64,000 nucleotides of DNA from CAYQMF01 sp964418595 (GCA_964418595.1 CAYQMF010000012.1:21768-85767), one strand, 5' to 3'. Shown: positions 1 through 10,488, numbered from the stretch's first letter. Numbers and translations: made by a program. The notes: generated by a model from the letters alone, not told the origin.

Positions 1-100
1 ACGTCGGTCCGTCGCCTCCCGTGGCCGCCGTTGAGCCGCGGCCGCCCGGACGGCCGTCGGCTCCAATGCTGGCGTGCGGGACCCGTCGTCTCGCGGTTCC

Positions 101-1474
101 CTAGTACAGCCGCAGGCGATACGACTGGATCTTGCGGTAGAGCGTGGCTCGACCGATGCGCAGGAGCTGGGCCGCCCGCCGGACGTTGCCGCCGGTCGCG
201 CGCAGCGCGCGCGACAAGAGCCGCTTCTCCTCGTCCTTGAAGGGTTTGATGTCGCTCTCGTCGATGACCGCGTCGCTCTCCTCGACCCGGGTCGGCGCAC
301 GCGGCGGCGCCGTCGGCGCGATGTCCGTCGCCCCCAGGTGTTGCCGATCGATGGGTTCGCCGCCGGCCTGTGCGTGCGCGCGCTGCACGGCGACCTTCAG
401 CTGGCTGATGTTCTCGGCCCAGGTCGCACTCTCCAGGAACGCGAGCGCGCCGGGGGTGAAGCCGCGCTGTTCGACTTCGGTGTGCTCCGCGGCCAGCTTG
501 AGGAGGTGCTGGGCCAGGAGTGCGATGTCGTCGCGCCGCTCTGCCAGCGCGGGCACCGCGATCGGCAGCACGTTGAGCCGGTAGAAGAGGTCCTCGCGGA
601 ATGCGCCGCGCGCCACTGCCTCCGGCAGGCGCGCGGTGGTGGTCGCGACGATCCGCGCCTCGCCGTCTCGCGCGCCTTCGCGACGATCCTTGAGGAAGCG
701 GACGAGCCGGCTCTGCGCGTCGGCCGGCAAGCGATCGATGTCGTCGAGCACGAGCACGCCCGTGTGTGCCTCCTGCAGTGCGAGTTCCAGCCCGTCCGCG
801 CCGAGGCCCTCGGCGCTGCGCGTCACCAGCGGTCGGTGCGCCCGACGGCTGCCGCGGTGGATGACCTCTGCCGCGGTGCTCTTGCCGGCCCCGAGCTTGC
901 CCTCGATGAGGACGGTCGCGTCGCTGTCCGCCGCCCGACTGATCGCTCCGAGCATCCGGCGATGCAGGGCGCTGCAACCGACGAGGCCGGCCGTGGGCTG
1001 CTCGACGGCGAGCCGCTGCAGCATCCGGCGGTTGTCGCGTGCGAGGCGCGCCGTGCTCAGCGCCTGGTTCACGGTGGTCAGGGTCCGCACGGCAACCGCC
1101 TCGATCGGCCGCACGACGAAGTCGTGCGCGCCGTGCGCCAACATCTCGCCAAGGTGATCCAGCGCCGCCGGCACGCACACCGCCACGATGCACGAGCCGG
1201 GCGAAGCCTCGCGCGCCGCGGCGATCGCACTCGCCGGGTCGGTCGCCGGCGTATCGACGAGGATCACGTCGACGTCGCGTCTGGCGAGGGACGATGCCGC
1301 GTCCGCGTGCGTCGCACCGGTCACCGAGTAGCCATGATCACCGAGGACAACGCGCGCGGACTCGACCAGCGCAGCGTCGCTGGTGACCACGAGAACACTC
1401 GCGTTGACGAAGGGGGCGTGCAACGGATTCCGTTCGGAGACCGCAGAGCCCGGATCGCGCAGAGCAGAAGTCAT
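101..1474 (-). CDS. NtrC-like response regulator without GAFTGA loop
   Basis: A 457-residue protein with the layout of sigma-54 enhancer-binding regulators: a receiver domain (about 22-140), an AAA+ domain (about 165-370) and a Fis-type helix-turn-helix (about 428-452, TGGNVRRAAQLLRIGRATLY). The phosphoacceptor Asp74 is kept, but the conserved receiver lysine appears as Arg122. Walker A is altered (GKLGAGKST, 192-200), Walker B is VLVLDDID, and the arginine-finger segment REDLFYRLNVLPI is intact. The stretch that normally carries the ELFGHEKGAFTGA loop is missing: about 20 residues lie between the Walker A region and the EAHTGVLVLDD segment. It therefore probably cannot remodel sigma-54 holoenzyme and may be an ordinary DNA-binding regulator. 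I chose ATG 1474; the frame stays open upstream to 1582, but that extension looks noncoding. Confidence 0.85.
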   Translation of the reverse strand: MTSALRDPGSAVSERNPLHAPFVNASVLVVTSDAALVESARVVLGDHGYSVTGATHADAASSLARRDVDVILVDTPATDPASAIAAAREASPGSCIVAVCVPAALDHLGEMLAHGAHDFVVRPIEAVAVRTLTTVNQALSTARLARDNRRMLQRLAVEQPTAGLVGCSALHRRMLGAISRAADSDATVLIEGKLGAGKSTAAEVIHRGSRRAHRPLVTRSAEGLGADGLELALQEAHTGVLVLDDIDRLPADAQSRLVRFLKDRREGARDGEARIVATTTARLPEAVARGAFREDLFYRLNVLPIAVPALAERRDDIALLAQHLLKLAAEHTEVEQRGFTPGALAFLESATWAENISQLKVAVQRAHAQAGGEPIDRQHLGATDIAPTAPPRAPTRVEESDAVIDESDIKPFKDEEKRLLSRALRATGGNVRRAAQLLRIGRATLYRKIQSYRLRLY

Positions 1475-1627
1475 GCTGATCGCTTCATCGGAACGAGACG
1501 GGTCGCGAGTGAAACCGTCGGCGCGGCTGAACGCCGAGCGCCGCGGCCAAGCGCGCGAGCGCGGCCCCTCCGTGTCGCGCATTCCGACAGTGCTGGCGAG
1601 GTTTCGTACGCGCCCCGCTTCCCGGGC

Positions 1628-4600
1628 CTACGACCCCTCGAGCGCCGCGCGCAGCTCGTCCTGCAGGCGGCTGCCCTCCGGTGCCGCGGCGAGTGCCGCG
1701 ACCAGCTCTACGCGTGCCGCGTCGCGCTGGCCCAACGCCAGGAGCGTGAGCCCGTACTCGCCGCGCTCCGCCGCGTCGCCATGCCGGCCGACCCCGTGCT
1801 GGCGACGCTGCTCGGCGCAGGCGCGGTGCACCGCCAGGGCGCCGGCCGGATCACCACGAAGGCGCAGCGAGCGTGCCTGCAGCGTGAGGTACGTGTGGTT
1901 CTGGGGTTCGTGGCGCAGCAGCCATGCCAGGTCGTCGCTGGCCAGCTCCGGCGTACCGGCGACGTCGACGTCGAAGCGCACGAGCGCGGCCTTCTCTGCA
2001 ATCGCGTTTTGACCCGGTGCATCGGCGATGCGTTGCAGGAGCGCCTGCCGCCACGCACCGTGGGCAGCAGCCAGTTCCGCAGCAGGCGCCTTCGCGCGCC
2101 GCAGGGCATCGGCGATCTTCGTGTGGAGTTCGACGACTTCGTTCGGCTCGAGAGCCGGGTCCTCTGTCGAAGCGAGGCACGAGCGCCACAGGCGGACAGC
2201 GTGTCCGAACTCCTCGGCGTCGGCATGTGCCTGGGCGATCTGGCTGGCGACCTCGCGCCGGCTCCTGACCTTCGCCTCGCGCAAGAGCGCATCCTCGATC
2301 TCCTGCGCCTTGGCGGCGTCGCCCTGCTTCCGCAGCAGCGCCGCGGCCAGGGCGCGGTAGCCCACCGCCCCCGAACTCCGCCGCCAGCTCGAGTAGCCGT
2401 AGTACCCGCCGGAGTTGCCGCCCCCGAAGCCGAAGGCAAAGGGGTTCGAGCTGCCGCCGCTCGTCGGCTGGCTGCCGCCGTGGTAGATGCGCTCGTACTC
2501 CCACTCGGAAGAAGAGAGAGTGAGGCGCGTGTTCTTCAGCCCCGGGCTGTCGAAATCGAAGACCTCGCGGAGGTGATCGAGCGCCTTGCCGACTTCACCT
2601 GCGCGCAGCCAGCGACGCGCCGCGTCGGTGTGGTCCTTGGCTTGCGGCTTCTCGTCGCGTTCCTCGCGCTCCGCCAGCTTCTTCTCCGCTGCCGCCGCCA
2701 GGAACGCGTAGTCGCGCATGCGGTCCGCGACGAGGGCTTCGAGCTTCTCGCCCTGGATCCTGGTGGCTGGCACGCGCTGCAGCTCGACCGCCCGTGCCCG
2801 CAGGGCACCGAGCTGACCGCGCTGTTCATGGCCGTCGATCAGGAACTTCATCATCCCGTCGGCCGACGTCATGTCCCGGTCGCCCCAGTAGGAGCGGTCG
2901 CCGCCGACGCTGGAGGTGATGCCGTACAGCTCGAGCGGATCGAGGGCGCGCTGCCACGCGATCGCCTCCGCCTCGGCCACCTTGCCGCTCAGCTCGAGCG
3001 CCTGCAGGTAGGTCCCCCACGGCGGATCCTCGCGCAGGAGGAACTCGCTGCGCAGCGCCGCCAAGGCCGCCTCCGGTCGATCGACGCCCAGCCACTTTTC
3101 CGCCACGTAGCGCACCGACCAATCGCTGCGCCAGGTGCCGGTGTTCTCGCTGTACGGCTTGCGCCGCAGCGCCTGGTCGCGCCACGTCGTCGCCGCGGCC
3201 TGATCGTCGCCGAGCAGGTGCCGGCAGCGGGCGATCCTGTCCTGCAGTTCCTCGGCAGTGGAGTTGTAGGACCACTCGCTGGTCGCCATGAACTCGCGTT
3301 CCACGCGGCGCCGCATCGCCTCACAGGCGTCGGCGAGCGCGGCCCAGTCTCGTTGGTGCTCGAGTGCGCTGCACAGGGCTTCGTGGCCGAGGAAGGTGTC
3401 CGGGTCGGCCGCGATCGCGGCACGCGCCGCCCGCACTGCCGCCGGCCAATCGGCGAGCGCGACGTTGAGCACGGCCGCACGTTCGAGCGTCGCGGCGTCG
3501 CCAGCCGTGCCCGCCAGCACCGCGGCCCGCTCGTCGCCGGTCAAAGCGTCGACCGCGTTGAGGAAGAGGGTCTGGTACGAGTCGGTGTTGGCCTGACCGC
3601 GTCGCTTGCGCAGGTACCCGAGGGCCTTGGTCAGGGCGTGCGCGTAGTCCTTGGCCTTGTGTGCCGCCGTCGCCTCCTTGGCGAGGACCTCGTGCTTCTT
3701 GTCGTCGAGTTCGAACGCCTTGCCGAAGGCCACCACGGCCTCGGCCTCGTGCTTGTGCCCGTCCAGCCACTCGCCCATCTCCATCCAGCCGTCGGCGGTC
3801 TCCAGGTCAAGGGCCTTCTCCATCGAGGCGCGGGCGTCGGCATGCCGTCCGAGATCATCCTGCACCTCGGCAATCTCGCGGTGCATCTGCTTCTTCTCTT
3901 CACCGCCTTCGAGCAGGAGCTTCTGTTCCATGTACCCGACCTTGGCTGTCGGGTCGTCGAGTTCGTCGCACAGACCGATGAGGCCGTCGAGGCCCGTCTC
4001 CCGCAAGTCCTGATGCTCCAGGAGGGCGGTGAGGATCCGGCGCCGATCCTCGTCGCGATCGAGCTCGCCGTACAGGCCGAGCAACGTCTGGCGCAGGCCG
4101 TGATCGCGGATGTCCTTGGCGTACTCGGCCTCCAGCTCGGTCACCCACGCCGGCAACGTCTTCTGCTCGCGGTAGATCCGCGTGAGCAGATTGCGGGCGG
4201 AGTCGTCGCCACGGGACATCAGGTGCGCCTGCCGCGCCAGCGCCAACGCTTCGTCCATGCGCTGCAGTTCGATGAGGATCTGCGCCTCTGCGATCAGGTC
4301 ACCGCGATCGCGCGTCCCCTTCTTCTCGAAGTAGCGGCGCCGCCACTCCAGCGCCTTGTCCCAGGCCTTGCGGTTGCCGTAGATCAGCGCCACGGTCTGC
4401 AGCGTCGAGATCTTGGTGTCGTCGATCAGCGACTCCACGAGGCGGTCGGCGTCGTCGCCACGCCCCATGTCCCAGAGGATGTTGGCTCGTTCGAGGGTGA
4501 GGCTGTCGCGCTGCGTCAACGACACGCCGCCGCTGCGCTGGTAGGCGTCGGAGCCGCCGTAGACCTTGCTCATCCGCTCGATCTCGGCCAGCGCCCCCTC

Positions 4601-7600
4601 GAAGTCGCTGCGCATGCGCCGGAGACCGATCAGGAGCGGGAACAGGTAGACCTCCTTCTCCGACACCTCGAGCGCGCGACGCAGCTCGGCCTCGCCACGG
4701 TCGGCGTGCCCGCACGCGAACTCGATCGCCGCCATCACCAGGCAGTCGCTGGCGGTCGCCCGCTTGCCGAACTCCGGCTCCAGCCTCTGGCGCATGACTT
4801 CGGGGTGCTGGAACCCCTTGGCCGCGCGCAGGAGGTCCTTCCAGCGCTGCTCGCGATCGGCAAGGCTGCCGGCGGTCTCGATGTCATCGAGCAGGCGCCG
4901 GATGGCTTTCGCCTCCCGCCCCGTCGACAGCTCGATCCGGATGACGCGCGGGCGGATCTGCTGGCGGTACCACTGGTTGCTCTTCTGCTTCTCGAGCTCT
5001 GCCTCGAGCAAGGGCAGCGCGCGGGCCTGCTCGTGGCGATCGAGGAACCAGTTGCCGGGTGAGAAGCTGTAGGTCCCGCCCGACTCCGTCTCGAGACCCT
5101 CGATCAGCGTGAATGCCTCGTCGCGCTTGCCGTCGCCGTAGAGCCAGGTCGCCAGGCTCACGCCGCGGTCGAGCTTCTTCCAGGTGTCGGTGCACTCCGA
5201 GAACACCCGCCGCATCATCGCGAGCGCGACGTCGTCCTTGCCGGTCGCCGAGGCGGTCTCCACCACCAGCTCCTTGGCCCGCATCATGTACGGAGCGCGT
5301 TCGACGATCGCCAACGCCTGCTCGAGACACTCTGCGTAACGAAACTCCTTGCGCAGCCGCTCCGCGAGCTTGAGACGCTGCCGGACGTTCTCCGGCTCGG
5401 CGTCGACGAGCGCCTTCAGGTCATCGACGGTCTTGCGGTGCTCGCCGAGCTTCTGGTCGACCTTCTCCAGCTCGCGGTTGCTCTCCTCGATGTACCAGTC
5501 GTTGCCGCCGGTGCCGGCAGCGATGAGCTTCTCCAGGGTCCGCTTGGCCTCTTTGAGTTCACCCTCCTCGGAGCAGGCCCGTGCGTACTCGAGCTGCAGC
5601 CACTCGTCGTTGGCCACGACGCCGCGCAGCAGTCGGAGGATCGGCAGCTTGCGCTTGCCGAGGTCCTGGTTGCGCACGATGTCGAGCACCTGCCAGCCCA
5701 TGTTGCGGAAGGTCGCGGGGTCCTCGCGAGTGAGGCGTCGCAACAGATCGAGGGCGCCCTCCTGGTCGTTGCGTTCGCGATGGATCTGCAGGATCGCGAG
5801 GTAGTCCTCGGCCACGTCGAACTGCTGGTTGGCGTACGGTGACCAACCGCCGCCGTAGTAGCCGCCGCTCGTCACCGTCGACTGCGACGACTCGCCGGGC
5901 ATCGTTGGCACGAGTCGCGTGGGCGGCGTGCCGGTATCGCCGGCGTTGGCGCGACGCCGCCGGCGTTTGACCTCGATGATCGAGTCGTAGGTCGCGATCG
6001 CTGCCTGCGCGTCGCCGCGACGCTGGCGCAACAGCGCGAGCACCTTGCGCACGTCGAGGTCGTCTGGGATCAGCTCGACCGCGGCCTGGTAGGTGGCCTC
6101 CGCCTTCACGAAGTCCTTCTCGCCCATGTGGAAGTCGGCGAGCTTGATCACGGCGTCGCGGTAGTCGAGTTCGACGGCACGGATCTCCGCCTGGCCCGCG
6201 GAGCGCGCCGCCACCAGGCGTTCACGCGCCTTCGCGAGGCCGCCATCGAGCCAGGCGCGAACATCGTCCAGAGCCGCGTGCTCGCGGACGATCAGCTCCG
6301 CCTTCTCGCCGTGGCCGTTGTCGCGTAGGAACCGGTAGGCGTCGAGGATCTTCCCGTCGCGGGCCAACAGTTCGCCGTAGCTCCGCGCAGCGGCGGCGAC
6401 GCTGCCGCGGAACTGCGGCCAGAAGTACACCAGCGTCGCGTCCTGCTGGATCGTCTCCGCCTCCGCCAGCACGCTGGCGAGCACCTCGCGCGCCGCCGCG
6501 TCGGCGCCTTCCTGGAAGAGCACGGTCCCGAGCGAACTGCGCTCGCCGATCGTCGTGGCGAGCCGGCGCGCCTCGGCGACGGCCGCGTCGCGCGCGGCGG
6601 TGTCCTTGCGGGCGCCGTGCACGCGGATGAGGCGGCCGAGCACGGCCAGCGGCTCCGGCGCGCTCTCCTCGAAGCTGAAGCTGGTCACCTTCGACCAGGA
6701 TGCGGTGCGGACCCGTTGCCCGACGGCGAGCATCTCCGCGTCGGTGATGCGGCGCCGGATGCGGCGGGGAAGGTCATCGAGCAGCTTCTTGCGCTGCGTC
6801 CTGAACTGCGCCTCCGAGACACGGTCGAGCTCGGCGCGAGCGGCGACGCCCCGATCGCTCTCCCAGAACGCGAGCAGCGCGCGGAGCGGAGCGACGCAGT
6901 CGTCGTAGCGCTTGGCCTCGAGGAGACGCTCGACGAGCAGACCGAGGCAGATCGGATCGAGCGGATCCCGCCCGAGCGCTGCGCGCAGGACGGACTCCAT
7001 CTCGTCCAGCTTGCCGATGCAGCGCAGCAAGGTCGCACGCTCGCGCAGCACGTCGACGCCGTCTCCGGTCAGTTCTCCGAGCCGGCGCTCGGCGACGACG
7101 ATGTCCTCCTGCCAGACCCGCACCAGCATTGCCTCCACGCCCTGCAGGTAGCCACGCGCGGTCTTCCCCGGCGGCACGCGCAGGCGTGAGGGGTCGACGG
7201 CGAGGATCTCACGCAGGAAGGCTGCGAACTTCGCCGCCGACTTGTCGCGCCAGCCGTAGTGACTCTGCACCGCGTTGAGCAGCGTCTCGTCGGCCGGTCG
7301 CCGCTTCGCCTCCGCGACGAGGATCGCTCCCCACTCCTGGCCGAGCCCACGTTCCTCGAAGTAGTTCTCGGCCGAGGACAACCGCTGCTGGCCGAACGAC
7401 GCCTGGTATCCGGACCCGTACCAGTTGCGCTGCTGCTCCTTCTCCTCCTCGTACTCCTCGCGGCGGTCCTTCTCGGTCTGCTCACCACGCAACCCGAACA
7501 GGCGCATGCCGACGCGAACGGCCTCGTCGCGTCGGCCCTCCTGCACATAGAGCTTGCCGATCTCCTCGAGTGCCTCGCGGTGGTACGGCTTGACGTTGAG

Positions 7601-10384
7601 GCCGCGTTCGAGCGCGGCCAGTGCTTCGGGACGCCGGTTGCGCTTGACGAGATCCTTCGCCAGCGCGACGTAGTTGCGGACGTCGCCCGGGCTGCGCGCG
7701 ATCGCCCGCTGGTAGTACTCGATCGCCTCGTCGTGCAGCTCGTACTTGGCGTAGAGCTTCGCCACGCGCCCGCGATCGCGGATCTGGCGGAAGACCTCCT
7801 TGGCCTCCTGGGCGCGGCCCAGTTCGAAGAGCGCCTGCCCCATCCCGGCGAGGTGCACGTCGCGCTCGGCGTCGGGGAACTCGAGGAGCTGGCGGTGCAC
7901 TCCGAGGGCCTTCTCCCACTCGTCGAGCGCCTCGAGCAGCTCGGCCCGGCGCAGGATCAGCTCCCGGTTGCGCGGCTGGAACGCGAGCGACTTCTCGACC
8001 ATCTCGAGGCCGAGCACGAAGTCACCCGTGCGCATGTACAGGTCGCCGAGCAGCTGCGGCGCGTCGAGGTCGTAGGGATTCTCCTCCGTCCTCGCGCGCA
8101 GTTCGTCGAAGCGCTTCTCGAGCGTGCCCTGCTCGCCGATCAGCTCGAACCAGCGCGCGCGCGCCTGCTCGCGATCGCGGCCATCGAGGGCGGTCTTGGC
8201 GACCGACAGCAGTTGCTCTTCCGCCTCCTCCGGCTTGCCCGCTTGCCGCAGCGCACCCGCGAGACGGAACTGCACGTCGGGATCGTGGGCCCGCAGGCGA
8301 ACCGCCTGCTGGAAGGCTTCCAGCGCATCCTGCACCCGCTGGATGTCCATGAACTCCTTGCCCACCTCGACGAACACCGCGGCGTTGTCGGGGTTGTCGC
8401 GCATCGCGGTACGCCAGACCTCGATCGCGGCATCGAGGTCGAACAGCTCGAGGTGCAGGCGAGCGATCTCACGGAAGTGTCGGCGCCGCTCGCTGGCGGA
8501 CAGCATGGCCATCCGCTCGTACTCGCCGAGGGCAGCCTGGAACTCACCGTCCTCGGCGAGGAGCCGGGCCAGCATCACGCGCGCCTGCCCGTCGGCCGGT
8601 TGCTTGTCGAGCGCCTTGCGGAACGCGGCGATCGCGCGCTCGAAGTCACGCTGCCGGCTGTGGGCGCGACCCTGCACGAAGTACGCGCCAGCGGTATCGC
8701 GCCGGCCGGCCTCCGCGACGAGACCGTCGAGATCCTTGGCGCGCGCGGCGAGGTCGACCAGGGTGTTCGCCGCCATCGAGCGATGGCCGCTGCCGCGGTC
8801 GTCCTGATCCACGACGGCCCAGAACAGGCTTCGCGCCTCGTCGACGGCCCCGGTCGTCAGCAGGAGATCGCCGAGTCCGTAGCGCGCCTCCGCGTTGTCG
8901 GGCTCGAGCGCGAGCCAGTCGCGCAGGCAAGCCAGCGTGCGGTCGCCGAGTTCGTGTTCGCGCAGCGTGCCGGCCAGGGCCTCGAGCCGACGCGCGTTGC
9001 CCCTGGCGCGCGCCAGCGCCTTGTCGAGGACCCCGACCGCGGCGTCCTTGTCGTCCTGCGCAAAGTGGTAGTCGGCGAGATCGACATAACGCGGCATCGC
9101 ATCGGGCTCGAGCTCGATCGCCCGCGTGTAGAGACGGACTGCGTCCTCGTAGCGGTGCCACGTCGCGTACATCGTCGCGATCCGCGTGCAGAGGGTCGCG
9201 TCGGTGAGGTTGCGAGCGAGGGCCTTCTCCCACTGGTTCTTCGCCTCGGCGAGCCGCTCACTGCGAGCGAAGAGCTGACCGACCTCCAGGTACAGCTCGA
9301 GCTCGTCGGGCTTGACCGACAGGATGCGCTGGTACTCCGCGATCGCATCGTCGACGCGATCCTGCTCGAGGAACAGCTCGGCGAGGCGACGGGCCAGACG
9401 AACGTCCTTCGGGAAACGCGGCGATGCCTTGGCCAGCAGCGTGGTGGCCCGGTCGAGGGCGCGCATCTCCGTGAACACCGCCGCGAGCATCTCGACCGTG
9501 GCAAGGTCGTCGACTCCACCCGCGAGCCGCTCCTCCAGCCGGGCCACGAGTTCGTCGAGACGACCCGTGCGCCGGTAGATGTGCACGAGCCGGCCCTCAA
9601 CCTCCTTGCGCAGCCAGTTGCCACGGTCGGTCAGCGCCAGCACGCGTTGGTAGGTCGCGAGAGCGGTCGGCAGATCACCACGCAGCTCCTGCAACCCTCC
9701 CACGGCACGGAGCACGGCGCAGTGCTGAGGTGGATCGTTTTCCGTCTCCGCGAGCAGCGGCTCGTACTCCTTGGCGGCGTCGTCCAACAGACCGGACTCC
9801 GCCAGCAGCTCGGCGACGCGCAGGCGTCGGAACACCTTGCCGCCGTCCAACTCGCCGATGCTGCGCCACGCCGCGAGGGCGGCGTCCTTGCGGCCGACGG
9901 AGAGCTGGGCCTTGCCGATCTTCTCGAGCACGCCCGCCTTCGCCTCCGACGTGCGGGCGACGGGCATGGAGGCCTCGAGGGCACGCACCGCGAAGTCGAA
10001 ACGCGCCAGCTTGAGATAGATGTCGCCCAGCACACCCTGCACGTCGGGTGTCTTCTGGGGAATGGCGTCGAGCACCTCGAGGGCGCGCTCCTCCTTGCCC
10101 ATCCGCAGGTACACCTTGCCGAGGATGATCGCCGCGGCAGCGTCGTCAGGATCCTTGGTGAGCTTCTCCTCGAGCGAGCGGATCTCGGCATCGACCGCGT
10201 TGCCGTTCACCAGCAGCGTGAAGTAGCGATCGAAGATCGCCGCGTGCGTGGGCTGCTGCTGCAGCAGCGACCGCATCTTCTCCAGGGGCCGATCGCGCGT
10301 CGCCGCGTCGCCCGCCTCGACCTGACCAGGAACCGCGAGGACGAGCGACGACGACAGGATGGCCAGGGCGAGTTTGCGGAGCAT
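1628..10384 (-). CDS. Giant secreted tetratricopeptide-repeat protein (2918 aa)
   Basis: A single uninterrupted 2918-residue frame starts with a clear signal peptide (MLRKLALAILSSSLVLAVPG...). It consists almost wholly of TPR-like helical pairs with the usual A-x-x-x-Y / alternating Ala-Leu-Gly pattern, including AKNQWEKALARNL, AIEVWRTAMRDNPDN and AAVELIPDDLDVRK. Three low-complexity Gly/Tyr/Ser linkers break the repeats: NWYGSGYQASFGQQ, GGYYGGGWSPYANQQ and GGNSGGYYGYSSWRRSSG. No catalytic motif was seen. Such proteins are scaffolds for protein complexes, and this one should act outside the inner membrane. Its length is far above the few hundred residues usual for TPR proteins. The frame survives intact over 8.7 kb, so it is under selection. 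A downstream position in a transcript with the regulator at 101-1474 is possible because the gap is 153 bp. Confidence 0.88.
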   Translation of the reverse strand: MLRKLALAILSSSLVLAVPGQVEAGDAATRDRPLEKMRSLLQQQPTHAAIFDRYFTLLVNGNAVDAEIRSLEEKLTKDPDDAAAAIILGKVYLRMGKEERALEVLDAIPQKTPDVQGVLGDIYLKLARFDFAVRALEASMPVARTSEAKAGVLEKIGKAQLSVGRKDAALAAWRSIGELDGGKVFRRLRVAELLAESGLLDDAAKEYEPLLAETENDPPQHCAVLRAVGGLQELRGDLPTALATYQRVLALTDRGNWLRKEVEGRLVHIYRRTGRLDELVARLEERLAGGVDDLATVEMLAAVFTEMRALDRATTLLAKASPRFPKDVRLARRLAELFLEQDRVDDAIAEYQRILSVKPDELELYLEVGQLFARSERLAEAKNQWEKALARNLTDATLCTRIATMYATWHRYEDAVRLYTRAIELEPDAMPRYVDLADYHFAQDDKDAAVGVLDKALARARGNARRLEALAGTLREHELGDRTLACLRDWLALEPDNAEARYGLGDLLLTTGAVDEARSLFWAVVDQDDRGSGHRSMAANTLVDLAARAKDLDGLVAEAGRRDTAGAYFVQGRAHSRQRDFERAIAAFRKALDKQPADGQARVMLARLLAEDGEFQAALGEYERMAMLSASERRRHFREIARLHLELFDLDAAIEVWRTAMRDNPDNAAVFVEVGKEFMDIQRVQDALEAFQQAVRLRAHDPDVQFRLAGALRQAGKPEEAEEQLLSVAKTALDGRDREQARARWFELIGEQGTLEKRFDELRARTEENPYDLDAPQLLGDLYMRTGDFVLGLEMVEKSLAFQPRNRELILRRAELLEALDEWEKALGVHRQLLEFPDAERDVHLAGMGQALFELGRAQEAKEVFRQIRDRGRVAKLYAKYELHDEAIEYYQRAIARSPGDVRNYVALAKDLVKRNRRPEALAALERGLNVKPYHREALEEIGKLYVQEGRRDEAVRVGMRLFGLRGEQTEKDRREEYEEEKEQQRNWYGSGYQASFGQQRLSSAENYFEERGLGQEWGAILVAEAKRRPADETLLNAVQSHYGWRDKSAAKFAAFLREILAVDPSRLRVPPGKTARGYLQGVEAMLVRVWQEDIVVAERRLGELTGDGVDVLRERATLLRCIGKLDEMESVLRAALGRDPLDPICLGLLVERLLEAKRYDDCVAPLRALLAFWESDRGVAARAELDRVSEAQFRTQRKKLLDDLPRRIRRRITDAEMLAVGQRVRTASWSKVTSFSFEESAPEPLAVLGRLIRVHGARKDTAARDAAVAEARRLATTIGERSSLGTVLFQEGADAAAREVLASVLAEAETIQQDATLVYFWPQFRGSVAAAARSYGELLARDGKILDAYRFLRDNGHGEKAELIVREHAALDDVRAWLDGGLAKARERLVAARSAGQAEIRAVELDYRDAVIKLADFHMGEKDFVKAEATYQAAVELIPDDLDVRKVLALLRQRRGDAQAAIATYDSIIEVKRRRRRANAGDTGTPPTRLVPTMPGESSQSTVTSGGYYGGGWSPYANQQFDVAEDYLAILQIHRERNDQEGALDLLRRLTREDPATFRNMGWQVLDIVRNQDLGKRKLPILRLLRGVVANDEWLQLEYARACSEEGELKEAKRTLEKLIAAGTGGNDWYIEESNRELEKVDQKLGEHRKTVDDLKALVDAEPENVRQRLKLAERLRKEFRYAECLEQALAIVERAPYMMRAKELVVETASATGKDDVALAMMRRVFSECTDTWKKLDRGVSLATWLYGDGKRDEAFTLIEGLETESGGTYSFSPGNWFLDRHEQARALPLLEAELEKQKSNQWYRQQIRPRVIRIELSTGREAKAIRRLLDDIETAGSLADREQRWKDLLRAAKGFQHPEVMRQRLEPEFGKRATASDCLVMAAIEFACGHADRGEAELRRALEVSEKEVYLFPLLIGLRRMRSDFEGALAEIERMSKVYGGSDAYQRSGGVSLTQRDSLTLERANILWDMGRGDDADRLVESLIDDTKISTLQTVALIYGNRKAWDKALEWRRRYFEKKGTRDRGDLIAEAQILIELQRMDEALALARQAHLMSRGDDSARNLLTRIYREQKTLPAWVTELEAEYAKDIRDHGLRQTLLGLYGELDRDEDRRRILTALLEHQDLRETGLDGLIGLCDELDDPTAKVGYMEQKLLLEGGEEKKQMHREIAEVQDDLGRHADARASMEKALDLETADGWMEMGEWLDGHKHEAEAVVAFGKAFELDDKKHEVLAKEATAAHKAKDYAHALTKALGYLRKRRGQANTDSYQTLFLNAVDALTGDERAAVLAGTAGDAATLERAAVLNVALADWPAAVRAARAAIAADPDTFLGHEALCSALEHQRDWAALADACEAMRRRVEREFMATSEWSYNSTAEELQDRIARCRHLLGDDQAAATTWRDQALRRKPYSENTGTWRSDWSVRYVAEKWLGVDRPEAALAALRSEFLLREDPPWGTYLQALELSGKVAEAEAIAWQRALDPLELYGITSSVGGDRSYWGDRDMTSADGMMKFLIDGHEQRGQLGALRARAVELQRVPATRIQGEKLEALVADRMRDYAFLAAAAEKKLAEREERDEKPQAKDHTDAARRWLRAGEVGKALDHLREVFDFDSPGLKNTRLTLSSSEWEYERIYHGGSQPTSGGSSNPFAFGFGGGNSGGYYGYSSWRRSSGAVGYRALAAALLRKQGDAAKAQEIEDALLREAKVRSRREVASQIAQAHADAEEFGHAVRLWRSCLASTEDPALEPNEVVELHTKIADALRRAKAPAAELAAAHGAWRQALLQRIADAPGQNAIAEKAALVRFDVDVAGTPELASDDLAWLLRHEPQNHTYLTLQARSLRLRGDPAGALAVHRACAEQRRQHGVGRHGDAAERGEYGLTLLALGQRDAARVELVAALAAAPEGSRLQDELRAALEGS

Positions 10385-10488
10385 CTCTCACTCGATGGTG
10401 CCGGCACGGGTGCCGGCTTTCCAAGGTCTCGGGGGCGGGCCATGATAGCTCGCGCCCTCGCCACGCACGGTCACGGAGCGAACCTCAA

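Noticed and set aside
74..5062. 1662-codon open frame on the + strand
   Set aside because: It is antisense to the regulator and the giant TPR gene; composition is Arg/Val/Leu/Gly-rich noise with no domain. GC-rich codons avoid stops on the opposite strand.
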